Shown here one piece after another: positions 11,552-23,225 of a stretch of DNA of 64,000 nt. Each line of letters begins with the position of its first letter. The stretch's first letter is position 1. Origin of the DNA: Ceraceosorus guamensis. Lineage: Eukaryota > Basidiomycota > Exobasidiomycetes > Ceraceosorales > Ceraceosoraceae. The DNA is taken from assembly GCF_003144195.1 (NCBI RefSeq), contig NW_020290021.1:124001-188000 (forward strand), read 5' to 3'. Under the pieces are notes generated by a model that had not been told where the DNA came from, did no database searches, and saw only the letters and a list, made by a program, of their open reading frames with translations. The position numbers were made by a program, and so were the translations under genes.

Positions 11552-12666
11552 TTTTTACTATGAATGAAGTCGTGTTCGAAGTGAAGGATGGGAAAGGTAA
11601 GAGTCGAAGGAAGCGTTTCGGCTCAAAGAGAGTGGTGAGCGTTGCTGTGGAGTACGACCAACACTGCAAGATCGGAGATGCCGTGGTCTAGTAGTCTTGC
11701 AACTCTCGCCTCGAGTACGGGCGTCTGCAGGTGGAAGTGGAAGTGGAGGCACGAAGGGTTGAGAACAAGCTCAAGGCTAGGTCGATGAGCACATTACACG
11801 TGAGTTGGACCCCTCCTTTCCGAGGTCAGACTGCTGCTTCCTTGCATGGTGGCTTACTATTGGGTGTCTATTGACAACCTCATGGCTTGGCCTACGGCTA
11901 CACGCCTATATGCCTGGAAGTGCACATCATGGATCATGGTGAAGCGGGTATAAGCCTCACCCGACAACAATCATGAATGTGGCTTCCGAGCTGCCACCAT
12001 TATTATGCCGAATGACAGTGGAAGTGCATTCGGGTTTTGAACGATGACTGATGTGTATCACGTAGCTCCTATAGCGATCACGCGAGTCAGTAGTCAGAGT
12101 GTGTGATTCAAATCGTGAATGAAGCATGGCTGTGATCTTCCTTCTTCGTGGCTTCTTTGGTTCCGTGGACCCTGACCGACCACCTTGCAGCATCATCAGC
12201 ATCCATCATCTGCCTCAGCACGCTTAATGCTGCTCTCTGCGGGGGGTACAGCTGATGGATGTGCGTGCGAACTTCACGCTGCAGGTGTCGCGATTCTGCG
12301 TCATCGAGATGAATCTGTGACGATTGGGCGGGGGACGCATGATGTGTGGAGGGGCTCGATCATCACGCAAAGGCGTGGTGCGCACAGACTTGTGCTGAGG
12401 TGAACATGCCTGCACCGAAGAGCGGGTCGGGGTGTGCACGGCGTGGGTGCATGCTGAGCAGGACGGACTGCGCGCTGAGCAGCGCGCGTTGTAGCGCAAT
12501 ATGCGACTGTCACATTTAGGGCCCGCGGATGGATTCACGATTTCACATCGGCTTTGTTGAGGATCCAGTCGTGAGTCGTGAGTCCTGCTCCATTTCTCAC
12601 ACCGGCACCAGTAATCGTCACATCCACCCATCTACCATTCAGATACTCAAACTTCGTCTGGCTCGG
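11552..12666. promoter_or_regulatory. Divergent upstream region of GH15 and an unknown gene
   Basis: About 1.1 kb between divergent starts. It contains TGTGATTCAAATCGTGAAT (12102-12120), GGATTCACGATTTCAC (12531-12546) and a direct repeat GTCGTGAGTCGTGAGTC (12568-12584). These are copies of the dispersed intergenic words reported as a finding. An in-frame ATG exists at 12529, but it reads through these repeats and is unlikely to be the real start. Confidence 0.45.
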
Positions 12667-15107
12667 ATGGCTGCCAGCAGCAGCAAAGGGACGCAACGCA
12701 ACATGTCGACCGCAGACGTCTTTCAGGATTACAAGTGGTCAGGCGACGAGGCGTATCTGAGCGTTCGGGCAAAATGCGTCCACAGCGCTTCGGATTGCGA
12801 CTCTCGCTTGGTTCGCGTGCCCAAGGACCACCTACATCGAGACTTTGAGTTGATGCTACAGATCGCTGCTGGAGTGTATGGCGTCGCCGAGTGGCAGAAA
12901 TGCGCTCTGGAAGTGCGCCACGCTTCTGGCCCCACTTCTGACAAAAGGGTCATCACTAGCCGAAGAGAGTGGCTCGACTTTCATGCCTACGAGAGGATTC
13001 TACGCGGAGAAAGGCCTCACGTCCACAACACGGCAGCCCCGTATAGTACCGGAGGTGGCTTTGGTCACTACTCGCTGGACCCTAAAAAGGTCCATTACCA
13101 ACCCGTTGTTCTCGTCCGCAAACCTTCTGCGCTCTCTGTGAACGAGTGAGTGTATGCTCTAGAGTGGGTGCGTTGAACATGAAACTTACTCAACTGAAGC
13201 CTGCATCTACCAGCTTGTACGAGTCGAATGGGACACGTCGAGTCGTCGGCGCGACATCTTCTGCCCAAGCAGCTGGTGCTGCTTCGACAAGCAGCACCAA
13301 GACGTCGAGCAAGCCTGCTACCAACCTTGTGCAGGCTGAGACGAACGCGGGGGTACGTGACGCTATTTTGGCTGATTGTCAAAAGGTGATCGACGATGTT
13401 CGCAAGCGCGTCGAACGCGACACAATCTCGCGAAACGTTTCCACTCCAGTCTCCAGAGCTGCTCACGCAAAGACGTCAGGCGACGCATCCACCTCAAAGC
13501 CATCGTCGCTTACTGCAGCACCTGCTGCTAGTCAGCCAGCTGTACCTCCGCCGGCCACTAGGGCCCCTCAAGCTCCGTCCACCGTACCAGCTATCTCTCC
13601 GGATGTGGCCCCAGTCACAGAGTCCGTGCAAGAGCTCATCCGCACGTCCACAAAACTCTGCGCCGAAGTGATGGGCTGGACCAGAGCTCTTCGCGACGAG
13701 GTTCGTCCTTCGACTGCCCTCAACGGCAACGCGAGCTTGCCATCGGCTGCGCAGGACTTTCGTCGCAGCATGGATGTGCTCATTGCAGCAGCTGGAGACA
13801 TTGCAGCATCTGTTCAGCTCCGTAACGTGACTGGTGGCGATGGATCACGTCCACCATCTGCGTCAGCGTCGATTTCAGCTCCTGCGCCACCACAGTCAGC
13901 GGCTCCATCCGCTACCCATACGGCGACGGTACCAGAACAAGTGAAGGCGGTCCCAAGTACGACCCAAGCACTGCGTCCAGAGACCAAGCCTGCCCAACAA
14001 GAGACGGACACCTCTGCCATCACTCCTGCCCCTCACAGACAAGGCGCCACCGTCAAGGGCACCGGTGCCACGTACGAAGAGATCATGGCGGCCTGCCGCG
14101 CTCAAGGAGAAGCTCAAGGACGTGCCTTTGGAGAGATCAGCGCTCGTCGTGCGGCCAAGCTTGGACTTGGCCGTGACGAACATGAGCACAACTCTACCCC
14201 TAGCAATGTGTCTGACGATGGCTTCTCACTGGTGGAGCACGAGCACACGGGCAGGGAGGAGCAAGTCGTTTCTGAACAAGCACGAAAGCAGCATACAGCC
14301 ACAAGCATTGCCTTGGGTAGTGCTGCTCCAAACGTACCGAATGAGCCTCAGAGCAATTCGTTGCACAACAAGGGCACGCAATTGAACAATTCGGAACCTC
14401 TCACCATCACTGACGAGATTGCGGCACACAACGCATACATGCAAGATGCTTGGCAGAAGCGCTTGTCCGAAATGGGTCATGTTGGACAGTCTCGTGCTGA
14501 GCGCGATGCCGCACTAAGGGGTAGTCAGGAGTTTGGTTCGCAAAAGAAGCAACTGGCATCGAAGATTGCCAAGGGTAAGGAGCGCGCTGTTTCTCCCTCC
14601 CTCGCGCACCGCAAGCCATCGCCCAAGATCGAGCAGGCCGACGATCCTGTTCCAGCTGAGCAAACTACGGATCCTGCGCAGCAGGCCGAAGTTGAAGCCA
14701 CCAATGCGACTCTTGCAAAGTGAGTCTTTCGTGTTCACTCTCAGATCATCATGAAAGCGCTAATTCTGCAAATGCTCACCGTGACGAGCAGCAACTTCGA
14801 CAAATTTTTGGAGGAGATGCGTCAAGCGCGCAACGAGAGCCCCTACGTCGCGCGCCAGCCGAAGCCATCGAAGATGCAAGCCACTGCAGCTCCCCAGGCC
14901 AACTCGCCTTCTCATCAGCAGGCAGCAGAGCCTAAGGGCAAAGATGATGGAGTTTCTACCCTGCCTGCTAAGCGTCCCAAGGTGGAGGGCGGCAGTGACA
15001 ACCTCAATTCTGAGCCTGCGACTGCACCAAGCGAGATGAACAAACACCTCGAGGATGCTTTTAAAGCTATGCTTCAGAAAGCTCAATCCACCAAAGCTCC
15101 GCAGTAG
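12667..15107 (+). CDS. Conserved-looking hypothetical protein, disordered middle
   Basis: Three exons give about 750 residues. Start was placed at MAASSSKGTQ (12667); MSTADVFQDY at 12703 is an alternative. The N-terminal 140 residues look folded (DYKWSGDEAYLSVRAK, then VPKDHLHRDFELMLQIAAGV, then YHSLDP-like tail). The first intron opens with GTGAGT at 13146 and ends with TACCAG at 13213, giving V-N-D-L-Y-E-S. The middle is Ala/Ser/Pro/Thr-rich. A charged region near EIMAACRAQGEAQGRAFGE and a helical block LTITDEIAAHNAYMQDAW with KKQLASKIAKGKERA look structured. A second intron near 14720-14790 leads to SNFDKFLEEMRQARNESPY; the C-terminus has an NLS-like PAKRPKVEGG and ends with LEDAFKAMLQKAQ. 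Nuclear location is plausible. No family recognised. Confidence 0.7.
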
Positions 15108-15503
15108 GCTCTTCGTCCATGCCGAATCGACGAACGAGGATTCTCCTCAGACCGTCAACGACTCTGCCTCGTAGCTTTTGAAACGAACAACGACTGCAAA
15201 CCACCCGTTCTGCGCGTCCTATTGGATGTGTACAGCTCAAGGCTCGATCCAACCGAACTCCGCTTTGACCCATGATCCGACCGCAAAGACTCGACACACC
15301 CCACTCAATTTTGTGACAGGAATCCCCCCACACGTTTCCGATCGCTTCCGCTCACAAATACGATCACAGTATCCGCTCTACGAACAAGCTTTGTACTCTG
15401 TCAGACCCGTCCGCGCGATCTTGGCGCTCAACAATGAATCATACGAGTTCCAAATGTGCTGGTGGTATCGTGCAGTGCGGTGGACTGACTTTGGATGTGC
15501 GCA
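15108..15503. other. Convergent intergenic region
   Basis: About 400 bases between two 3' ends (unknown gene and Bin3-like gene). Terminators and 3' UTRs of both genes must lie here. Frames on either strand overlap and have no recognisable content. Confidence 0.5.
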
Positions 15504-16993
15504 TCACGAGTCAGCGTTCGGCCGCGGAGCGGAACGCTGAGAGAAAGGTCTGGCCACCCAGGCGAATGCAACCGCGGTATCTTCTCCTGCTTGGTCATTG
15601 CTCGTCGACCGATCATGCAAAGAGAAGCTCGCGCCGTCAAGAGGGTGCCTTGCTAGGCGTTCTGCTTCGCTACAGATCTGATCTCTGAGCGAGACGTAGC
15701 ATGCTGGTGTGCGCTCCGCGGGAGGTACATGGTACGCGTAAAGGTCTCGTGAAAACCCTTTGTAAGAGGAGAAAGAGAACGGCAAAAGTGATTGGTGAGA
15801 AGGCTACATGTGTTCAAGTCGGATCGATGCGACGTGCGCGTAGTGGAGCCTGCATGCTACGCACCATAGCCTGCCGTCTGGCCCAGCCGCACCGGTTCTG
15901 CGAAGCCCAGCTCCATCGTCAGTACGAATTGGAAATCTTCAGGTCGAAGACGCAGCTTCTTGTGTCTTCTTCTACCTTCGGCACCTATTACGCGCCTGGC
16001 TTGCTCGTACGACTTCCAGGGTTGCGGTTCGAGGATCAGAACGCCACCTAGAGGCCTTTTGGACAGGGTTTGAGCAATGCGGCTGAAGAAGTGCCGGATG
16101 CCGAGATCGGAGTGAGAAAGGTGGATCCATTTGGTTATTGAGAGCCTGAAGAACAGCATTTGATAAGCGGTCAAAGAGCCAACGATGAGCTGGAGGGTGG
16201 GTATTGTACTTCTTCAGCAGACTCACGCTAGGATTACGTCCCAGCCTTGATCGTCTTCACGCGCAAGAGCGCTCAAGCAGAGCTCTCGACTTTCTTGTCT
16301 CCGCGATGCGAGCAGCTCAGTAGTGTGTTGAAATGGCGCAACATCTGAGATGTGACGTTGACTGGTCAACACAGCTCTCTCGATGGATAGCCTGGGCCAG
16401 TCCGCCGTATGAAATGCTAGATGCGCGGGACTCTGTTCTTGCGCACTCGATGCGACCTCCTTGTCCACGCCAGTACAGCGCGGTGGATTCACGCACGGTG
16501 AGAACCCCATGCGACGAGCATAAGCTCCCGCGCGCTTGATCAACGACTCATCAATGTCCACGCCGTGTGATTGAGCGTTTGGGAAGGCACTCGCTGGTAT
16601 AACGGTCTGGTTGTAAGTTGTTTGGGCCCCTAATCTGAATTGGAGCGCATTTGACTGACCCATTGCGCATGTCATCCTGCCTTCGTTGCAGCCGACATCC
16701 AATATCCGGGTAGGCCAAGCTCCATGCATCTTGTCATTCGAAGAAGCACCTCCTGTAAACGTCTTGACATGCTGCTGGATGTGTTTCACCATGACGTCAA
16801 GCCTAGGATCCACGCTGCCGGACGAGACGTGTGTCGGCCGCTTGCTTTCACTTGCATCTCTTCCTCGGCCAATACTTCTTGAGGACTCCGAAGACGCATG
16901 TTCGGCCCTGATAGAGTAGTAGGATGAGAAGTTGCCATGCTTGGGTCGAGCGCGGGCTCCTTCGGGGTCAATATGAGCTCTTTTGGGTGCCAT
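15504..16993 (-). CDS. Bin3/MePCE-family RNA 5'-gamma-phosphate methyltransferase
   Basis: SAM-dependent enzyme of about 445 residues that in this family caps RNA polymerase III transcripts by methylating the gamma phosphate. Start chosen at MAPKRAHIDPE (16993), a nuclear-type basic N-terminus; an ATG 57 bases upstream is in frame. Exon 1 has the SAM-binding motif RILDVGCNEGRMT and the acidic-loop motif GVDIDESLIKRA. The first intron (GTGAGT near 16226, acceptor TTCTTCAG) joins DVILA to LSITKWIHLSHSDLG. The diagnostic Bin3 block GGVLILEPQPWKSYEQARR follows. A second intron (donor GTGCGT near 15861, acceptor TTACAAAG near 15758) joins GQTAGY to GFSRDLYAYHVP, matching the family's C-terminal GFxRxIY. 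Long insertions between motif I and the Bin3 block are Ser/Gln-rich. Fission yeast Bin3/Bmc1 binds telomerase RNA and U6, so those RNAs are the likely partners (inference). Confidence 0.88.
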
Positions 16994-17963
16994 CCTGAGC
17001 CAAATGGGGGTCGCAGCTATGCTCAAAGCGGATACGATTTCAGCTGCCAAAGATGCTGGCTGACAGCTTCATCGCTCTTGATGGCCGACCATCGCATCGC
17101 AACGACAAGATGAAGCCTCTTTTGCCTTCGTCCAGTCGCGAATGTGCCGCAGCAAGCACCGTCGCTCAGATATGTTGCCTCTCCTCTTGGTGCCGCTCTT
17201 GCTGCTTGCCTGCCTGCATCACTCGTCAAGTATGTACGAGCTGAAAGTAGATCCGACAGGAGCTGCGTGCCGAGCTTTGGCGATGTCTGCTCGCAACCCA
17301 CGGCTCGCACACGACTCACCACTCCACTGATCGGAGGATGCGGTACCTATGCCTGTGCGTTTCTTGGCGCATCTGAACTCGTGACTTGCAACAAAGGTGG
17401 TGTATCGCGTGACACACGTTTTGACTTACTCATCGAGTTGAAAGTCCTGATGAGTCATTCAATGATTGATGAGTCAAACTGAGTGCACAAGCATCCAGTC
17501 GTGAGTATCACGTGTGGACACTTCCCGAAGCCCCACGCGCAGCTAGCAGACATGATGCATATATGCATGCATACATCTGCTTGCTGCGTGCAGCAGCACA
17601 CGACGCCGATCGCCGTTGCGGCTGATCGTTTCAACAGCAGCAAAGCGAGATTTTTCGACGTGCGAGAAGATGGCATGCACTCGTGACTCACGCACGATTC
17701 ATCATTTGCAAATGGATGCTGATGCTGCTGATAATGTGAATGCTGCTGTTGCTCGCGTAGATGCTTCCTCTCTACCGTGACGGTGAAGTCCCCCTATTGG
17801 AAGCACATCCAAACTCACTCGCATCGCTCGATCAGCTGGACACTTTCATCATCCTCAGCTTTGCGCTTGCTGCAACCACTCGTCCTCCCATTTCTGCACT
17901 GCTGCTCATTGCCTTTCCCTTCGGCGGGACCGCTTCGACAGTGCCAGCGACTCGCCATCTAAC
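16994..17963. promoter_or_regulatory. Divergent upstream region of the Bin3-like and PP5 genes
   Basis: About 970 bases between divergent starts. Two AP-1/Gcn4-type TGAGTCA sites sit at 17451-17457 and 17470-17476, 13 bases apart; a CACGTG E-box is at 17509-17514; GTGACTCACGCACGATTC occurs near 17683-17700. A pyrimidine-rich leader precedes the PP5 ATG. Factor binding is inference from consensus words. Confidence 0.4.
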
Positions 17964-20412
17964 ATGTCTTCGCCAGAGGCATCAGACACCGAAGCAGCTT
18001 CCAGCACGCTCTCCATAGGCGGGGAAGAGCAATCCACCTCAACGTCCATCCCCTCCACTTCCTCCTCTCCAATTCTCCCATCTGCAACCTCTTCGGATCT
18101 TCCTCCCAGTCCGACCTCAAAGACTGCACAATTGTCCCCTTCGGAGCGCTCGAGTGCTGCTTCCAATTTGAAGGATGAGGGGAATCAACTCTTCTTGAAA
18201 CATGATTACGAAGGTGCGAAGGTGGCCTTTGGCAAAGCTATCGCTTTGGATCCCAGTGTGCCTCAGTTCTGGAGCAACAGAGCCGCCTGCGAGCTCAAGT
18301 TGGAGCAGCACGGCTTGGCCATCGAGGATGCAAGTGAGTAGACAATTCGGAAACAATTCGCAGAGGGAAGTGAGGCAATGAGCATCTTTGGCATCTTGGG
18401 TCCAGGTGCGAAGATGCAAAGTGTGATGATGTTGTTTCTGCAAGACAGCGGCGGGCGCAAACATGCGAAGTAGGGGCCCCAAATTGAGTGAGGAAGAGGC
18501 GCATACATGGCTGACTTTTCCACTCTGCAACTTCATCCATCTTCAGCCAAAGCCATTTGTTTGGACGCATCTTTTGCCAAAGCCTACTACCGCAGAGCTT
18601 CAGCATTTCTCTCGATCCTCGATCCGAAATCAGCCTTGCCAGACTTGCGCAGGGTAGCCCAGTTGGAGCCCAACAACAAGACGATCAGAGGTCAGGTGGA
18701 CGCGACGACGAAATTGCTGCGTAGACAACAGTTCGAGAAGGCAATCGTGAAGCAGGATGGACCAAAAGCTTGGCAGAGAGCCTTGGAGACGCTTAGAGAA
18801 AATCTACCTACCGTGCACGTGGAAGAGGGCTACGAGGGTCCCAAATTGAAGGAGGGACCACTCGCAAAAGAGGGTGACGATCCGAACGCTGTAGGACCTT
18901 TCCTCGGTGCTATCGATCAGGTAAGCGCGAAAGGTCCTCTTGACCTTACAAGCCGCCCGCTCATGCAGCACCGAATTTTTTGAGTCAGGATTTCATCGAC
19001 AAGATGATAGAGTGGTTCAAAGATGGAAAACGGTTGCCCATGCGGTATGCTTGGCAGATCATGCTTGGCGCTCAGCGAGAATTTTTAAAGGAAGGTGAGC
19101 GCAGCCCGAGCAAGCTGGAAGCACCTCCATACTCCTCAGAAGCTCAATTGTCACCTCGGTGCGCCACCACAGGGACGATCGTGGACTACACAGTCCCCGA
19201 AGGACAAACAATCGACGTCATCGGCGATACCCACGGACAGTACTATGATCTTCTGAATCTCCTCTCGAAGACTGGAAGGCCATCGAATACCCACGCCCTC
19301 TTGTTCAATGGCGATGCTGTCGATCGAGGCTCTTGGAGCTGCGAAGTTGTGCTCACAATTTTAGCTTACAAGTGGCTCTATCCCAAGACTTGTTTCTTCA
19401 ACCGGTGAGTCGTCTTTCGACCGAGCTTTTCGATGCGCCCAGTATCTGACGCAGCGGGAGCTCTTCGCAGAGGCAACCACGAGACTCACGATATGAACAC
19501 TGTCTATGGGTTTGAGGCGGAATGCAAGGCGAAGTTCAACGAGATGAGTGAGTGAACGATCTCAAGCGCGCACAGGGATGGGGTTGCTCATCATGCACCA
19601 TGTCTCTGATCTTCATTCGTCCGATGCGCAGCATACAAAGTCTTTACCGACGTTTTCGTGTCATTGCCGCTAGCCACCTTGATCACCGCCAGTAAGCCCG
19701 CCGTTCCGGAGTCGGAGCTGCCATCTGGCTGTTCCAAAGCGCAGCGAGAACCTATTCTCTTCGATGGAGATATCAAGCGCTTCTTTGTGGTTCACGGAGG
19801 TCTTTTTGCTCAAGACGGCGTTACGCTGGACAACATTAGAGCTGTGAACAGGTTCGCTGCTGGCGGACAACCGCCCAATTCGGGCATCATGCACGACATG
19901 CTCTGGGCCGACCCTTGTGCTGCCAATGGCAGAGCGCCATCCAAGAGAGGCGTTGGGTATGGATTTGGACCGGACATCAGCAAGGCTTGGTGCACACTGA
20001 ACAAAATTACCGCGGTGTTCAGAAGTCACGAAGTCAGGCAAGCGGGGTACGATGAGGTGAGTCTGGTGCGAAGCTGACAGGATGCGTAGGGAACGCACGA
20101 AGCTCATTCGCTTTTTGCCTGGCCGCCGTTATTCGCAACAGGAACACGAGGGTCTGATATGCACCGTCTTCTCAGCTCCTAATTATTGCGACCAAGGAGC
20201 AAATGAAGGAGTGAGTACATCATGGCCTCCTTTCCTGATCTGCTACATCAACGCGTTGTTCATCGCCTTCCTCTGCCTTGCGCACACAGGCCTTTGCGCG
20301 CGTCGACGAACGAGGGACATACGTCTTTCACAAGTACACTGCTGTGCCACATCCTAATTTGCCGCCTATGTATTACAGCAACCAAGGCGGTATGCGAGGC
20401 ATGCTGTCGTGA
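17964..20412 (+). CDS. PPT1: Serine/threonine protein phosphatase 5 (TPR-PPP)
   Basis: PP5/Ppt1 orthologue that removes phosphate from Ser/Thr and is tied to Hsp90 through its TPR domain. Eight exons encode about 600 residues. A Ser/Thr-rich extension of some 65 residues precedes the TPR region (LKDEGNQLFLKHDYEGAKVA, NRAACELKLEQHGLAIEDA, KAYYRRASAFLSI). The catalytic domain has the metal-binding motifs GDTHGQ, GDAVDRG and GNHE, plus VVHGGLF, SKRGVGYGFGPD, FRSHEV and SAPNYCDQ. The C-terminus closes with NQGGMRGMLS at 20412. Introns use GTGAGT/GTAAGC donors at 18334, 18921, 19095, 19405 and later. An extra Pro/Ser-rich stretch of about 25 residues lies between LPLATLI and FFVVHGGLF, where animal PP5 has a short loop. 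The gene name is by orthology to yeast Ppt1. Confidence 0.95.
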
Positions 20413-20590
20413 GCCTAGCCAATCTAAACACGTACCCGCATCGCGATCGCGTTCGAAGTGAGAATGACGGGGCGGCGCATCGCTGTGCGGTAGCATTGCA
20501 TGAAGGGTGATGATTTGACAATTTTTCGGTTCGACATCAGTCTAGCGGAATGCACCGCGCATGCTAAGGATACAAAGGGCGAGAGGAGAT

Positions 20591-23225
20591 CTAGACGGCT
20601 GGACCAGCAGACGAATGGGAAGAGAGGGGTGTGGAGATGTTGGTGCTCTTCATTTGAGCTCTGAGTGCATCGACTGAAGAAGCAGGTTGCTCAGGAGGAC
20701 TAGCGCTCAGAGCCAAACCATCATTGACTAAGGCGGGATGACCTTCTCTCGCTGTGAGACCGGATAGGATGGGCATCTCATCGATGGGTGGAGGAGCAAA
20801 GGGTCCAGGCACTGCTAGTGGTGCCGCTCCGGGCGGTAATGGCTGTAGTGCCGGAACACCATCGACGAGGCTTGAAGGCGCCGCAAGGCCAGATGCTGCT
20901 GCGGCGGACAAATTTGCGCTTGCACCGCTCCCTTCGGCAGATCCTTGGCTGCGATCAGAGGCTAGCGTGACTGGAGGTGATAGGACACCGGAAGGAGGTG
21001 CCACAGCAGCCGATGGTGCTGGTCTAGCCGTGCTTGGTGTGGTGGGCGAGGATGAAGCGAGTGGCGGAGCAAGCTGCTGAGCAGTTGCGGCCATCGCACT
21101 CAGCGAGGGGCTCATATGAGGTTGCAGAGACCCGGCTGTGTTGTTGAAGGGATCACTGAGGCTTGGACTGTAGGGGCTGAACACGGCAGTCGATCCAGGA
21201 CCACTTCTGGAAGTTCTGTCATCACCACTGTCGTGGCCTTCGCTAGCCACGCTTTCGTCGTCAAAGTCACTGACTTCTCCGCTAGCCGCCGAACCTTCCC
21301 AATCCTCATCTTCGCCCTCTTCATCGTCATCATCATCGTCCTCTTCACGATTGAGCACTGTAGAAACGAGCCGATGTCAGAGTGCGACCTTGCCCAGAAA
21401 GGGCAAGCACATTGCACCACTCACTCTCTTCGATAGTCTGCTCCACCTCCTCGAATTGAGCTCGCAGGATCGCTTGGCCCTCTGGGACGCTGCCATCTCG
21501 ACCCAGCCATTTCTTGACTCCAGTCTCGTTGCCTTCCTTGTCCTTGACATCGCTGCGCATCCCGTCAATCTGATGCAAAGCAAGTCTGTAAGGGTAAAGG
21601 TCCCTCATCGTGAAAGGCCCTCCATACTTGGAGACCTCCTTCAAGCACTTTGAAATTGTCGAAAGCTTGTTGCTGATCGGCATCAGCTCCTCTGAGATGG
21701 GCTCTGAAGAAGCCACCAAGCGGTAGATCAGTCCATAGCATCTCCGCAGCAGGTAAAGGAGAACCAGCTGGCCCTCTGGCTGCTTGCCCTCGCTGTCCAC
21801 GAATTTACCGTTTACTCGCAGCCTGTCGATCTCTTTGAGTGTGACCTGGTAATTCCAGAGATCCGTCTCTCTGAGCGTCCAGCGATGCGTGAGGACCAGG
21901 TGCTCTAGCTGACCGCAGATCTCAGACAGCCTCTCGTGAATGGGCTGGAGCGTGTGCGGCACGTCATCGTTTCTGACTGTGATGTCGTGACAAATCTCGA
22001 AGCAGTCCTCTAGGATGCCCACCAAGATGGCTTGACCGGCAGGCACAGAAGATCCGCCGGGACCCAAGAATTTCCCGTCCACTCGCTTGCTGTCGATTTT
22101 CCGCAACTCTTCTTGCAGTTGTTTGATCTCTTGCTTGGCGGGCTTTGGCTTTGCAGCAGCTGCTGCGATTTGACGCCGCACGCTGACCAGTCTCTGATGA
22201 ATTGGGACGAGCTCCACGGACAAAACCGATAGCGTGCCCTCCAGAGTTCGCAAGACTTTCTCTGTGGGGAGTCAAAAGTGTCAAGGGGGTTCAAATTAGA
22301 ACGTTCCAAACTCGAGGCGAGTCATGTTTGCACTTTCACGCACCACAAGCCTCAAGTTTTCTGGTCATGAGCTTAGTCAACTGAACAGGGTGCTTCCCAG
22401 CATCACCGTCCTTTTTAATGATAGCACGAAGCTCTGCCAGACGTTTGGAGAAGGGCTGGAGGTCTGCTTCCGTGTAGATGCCTGACTCAGCAAGATGATC
22501 GAGCAGTTGCTGCAGTGCAAGAGGGGAGATGGTGCGCAGTAGAAGACGTGTGAGCGCTTACATCGTTGCTGTTGGCTTAAAAGGCTTCTGGGCTCTATTT
22601 CGAATCAAACGGGCGATCGCTCACCTTCATACACCCGATCTGACTGAAAGTGGCGGGAGTCTCTCTGCTCTTTCCGATCGTGAGGAAGAAGAGGCTGAGC
22701 AGGCTGAAGACGTCATTCAGTGTCGTGTCTACTCTGTTTGTGGCCGCGAGCGCCGCCGTGTCAACCTCTCCGCCCCCGCTGCCTGCCTCTCCACCCCTGG
22801 AAGTTGATGTGCTTGCGCGTGGCGGATCCGAAGTGGAGACCTCGCTCGCAATTGCCTCGTCGCGGACGGTATTCAGTCGCGTGACTTTATCGAAGTGAGG
22901 GAGAAAGATGGCACGAGCAGCAATGATCATGGTGAGTAATGCTTGGCTACCAGTTGAGTGTGCCTTGCCAGCGCGCGTATATCGCACCTTGTTTGATGAC
23001 TTCTTTGTACAATTGTTGGACATCCTGAGGTCTGATGAACTCGCTCGAGTCTTTCTTAAGTGCAGTCAAGCGGTTGCGAATGCTAGCGCGGGATGAATTT
23101 GCTTGGCATCAGCACGAGTGTGTAGAGGGTTGTGCTGAGCTGAGCTCAGCTTACCTTATCAGAGCTTCGAGGATGGGCAGCTCCTCAGCTGGGATCGCAG
23201 ACATGGCGCGAGAGGTGGTTGACAT
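20591..23225 (-). CDS. UPF0662 / DUF2408 family protein
   Basis: Fungal-specific family of unknown function, helical and cytoplasmic or nuclear in other fungi as far as I recall. About 800 residues over six exons. Start MSTTSRAMSAIPAEELPILE at 23225; exon 2 gives LTALKKDSSEFIRPQDVQQL; exon 3 AARAIFLPHFDKV plus an Ala/Ser/Gly loop; exon 4 LLDHLAESGIYTEADLQPF. Exon 5 is the core repeat: LVPIHQRLVSVRRQIA, KIDSKRVDGKFLG, LQPIHERLSEICGQLEHLV, LKEIDRLRVNGKFVDSEG and LMPISNKLSTISKCLKEV, three related units each followed by a VDGKF-like loop. Exon 6 starts with an acidic run (EEDDDDDDEEGEDED) and a Pro/Ala/Ser-rich tail of about 240 residues ending at 20591. The repeat of the P-I-x-x-x-L unit is visible directly. 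Convergent with PP5, 178 bases apart. Confidence 0.85.

Noticed and set aside
12529-12666. Upstream start for the unknown gene (MDSRFHIGFV)
   Set aside because: The added codons run through copies of the intergenic word repeat (GATTCACGATTTCAC, GTCGTGAGTC), so they are more likely leader than protein.
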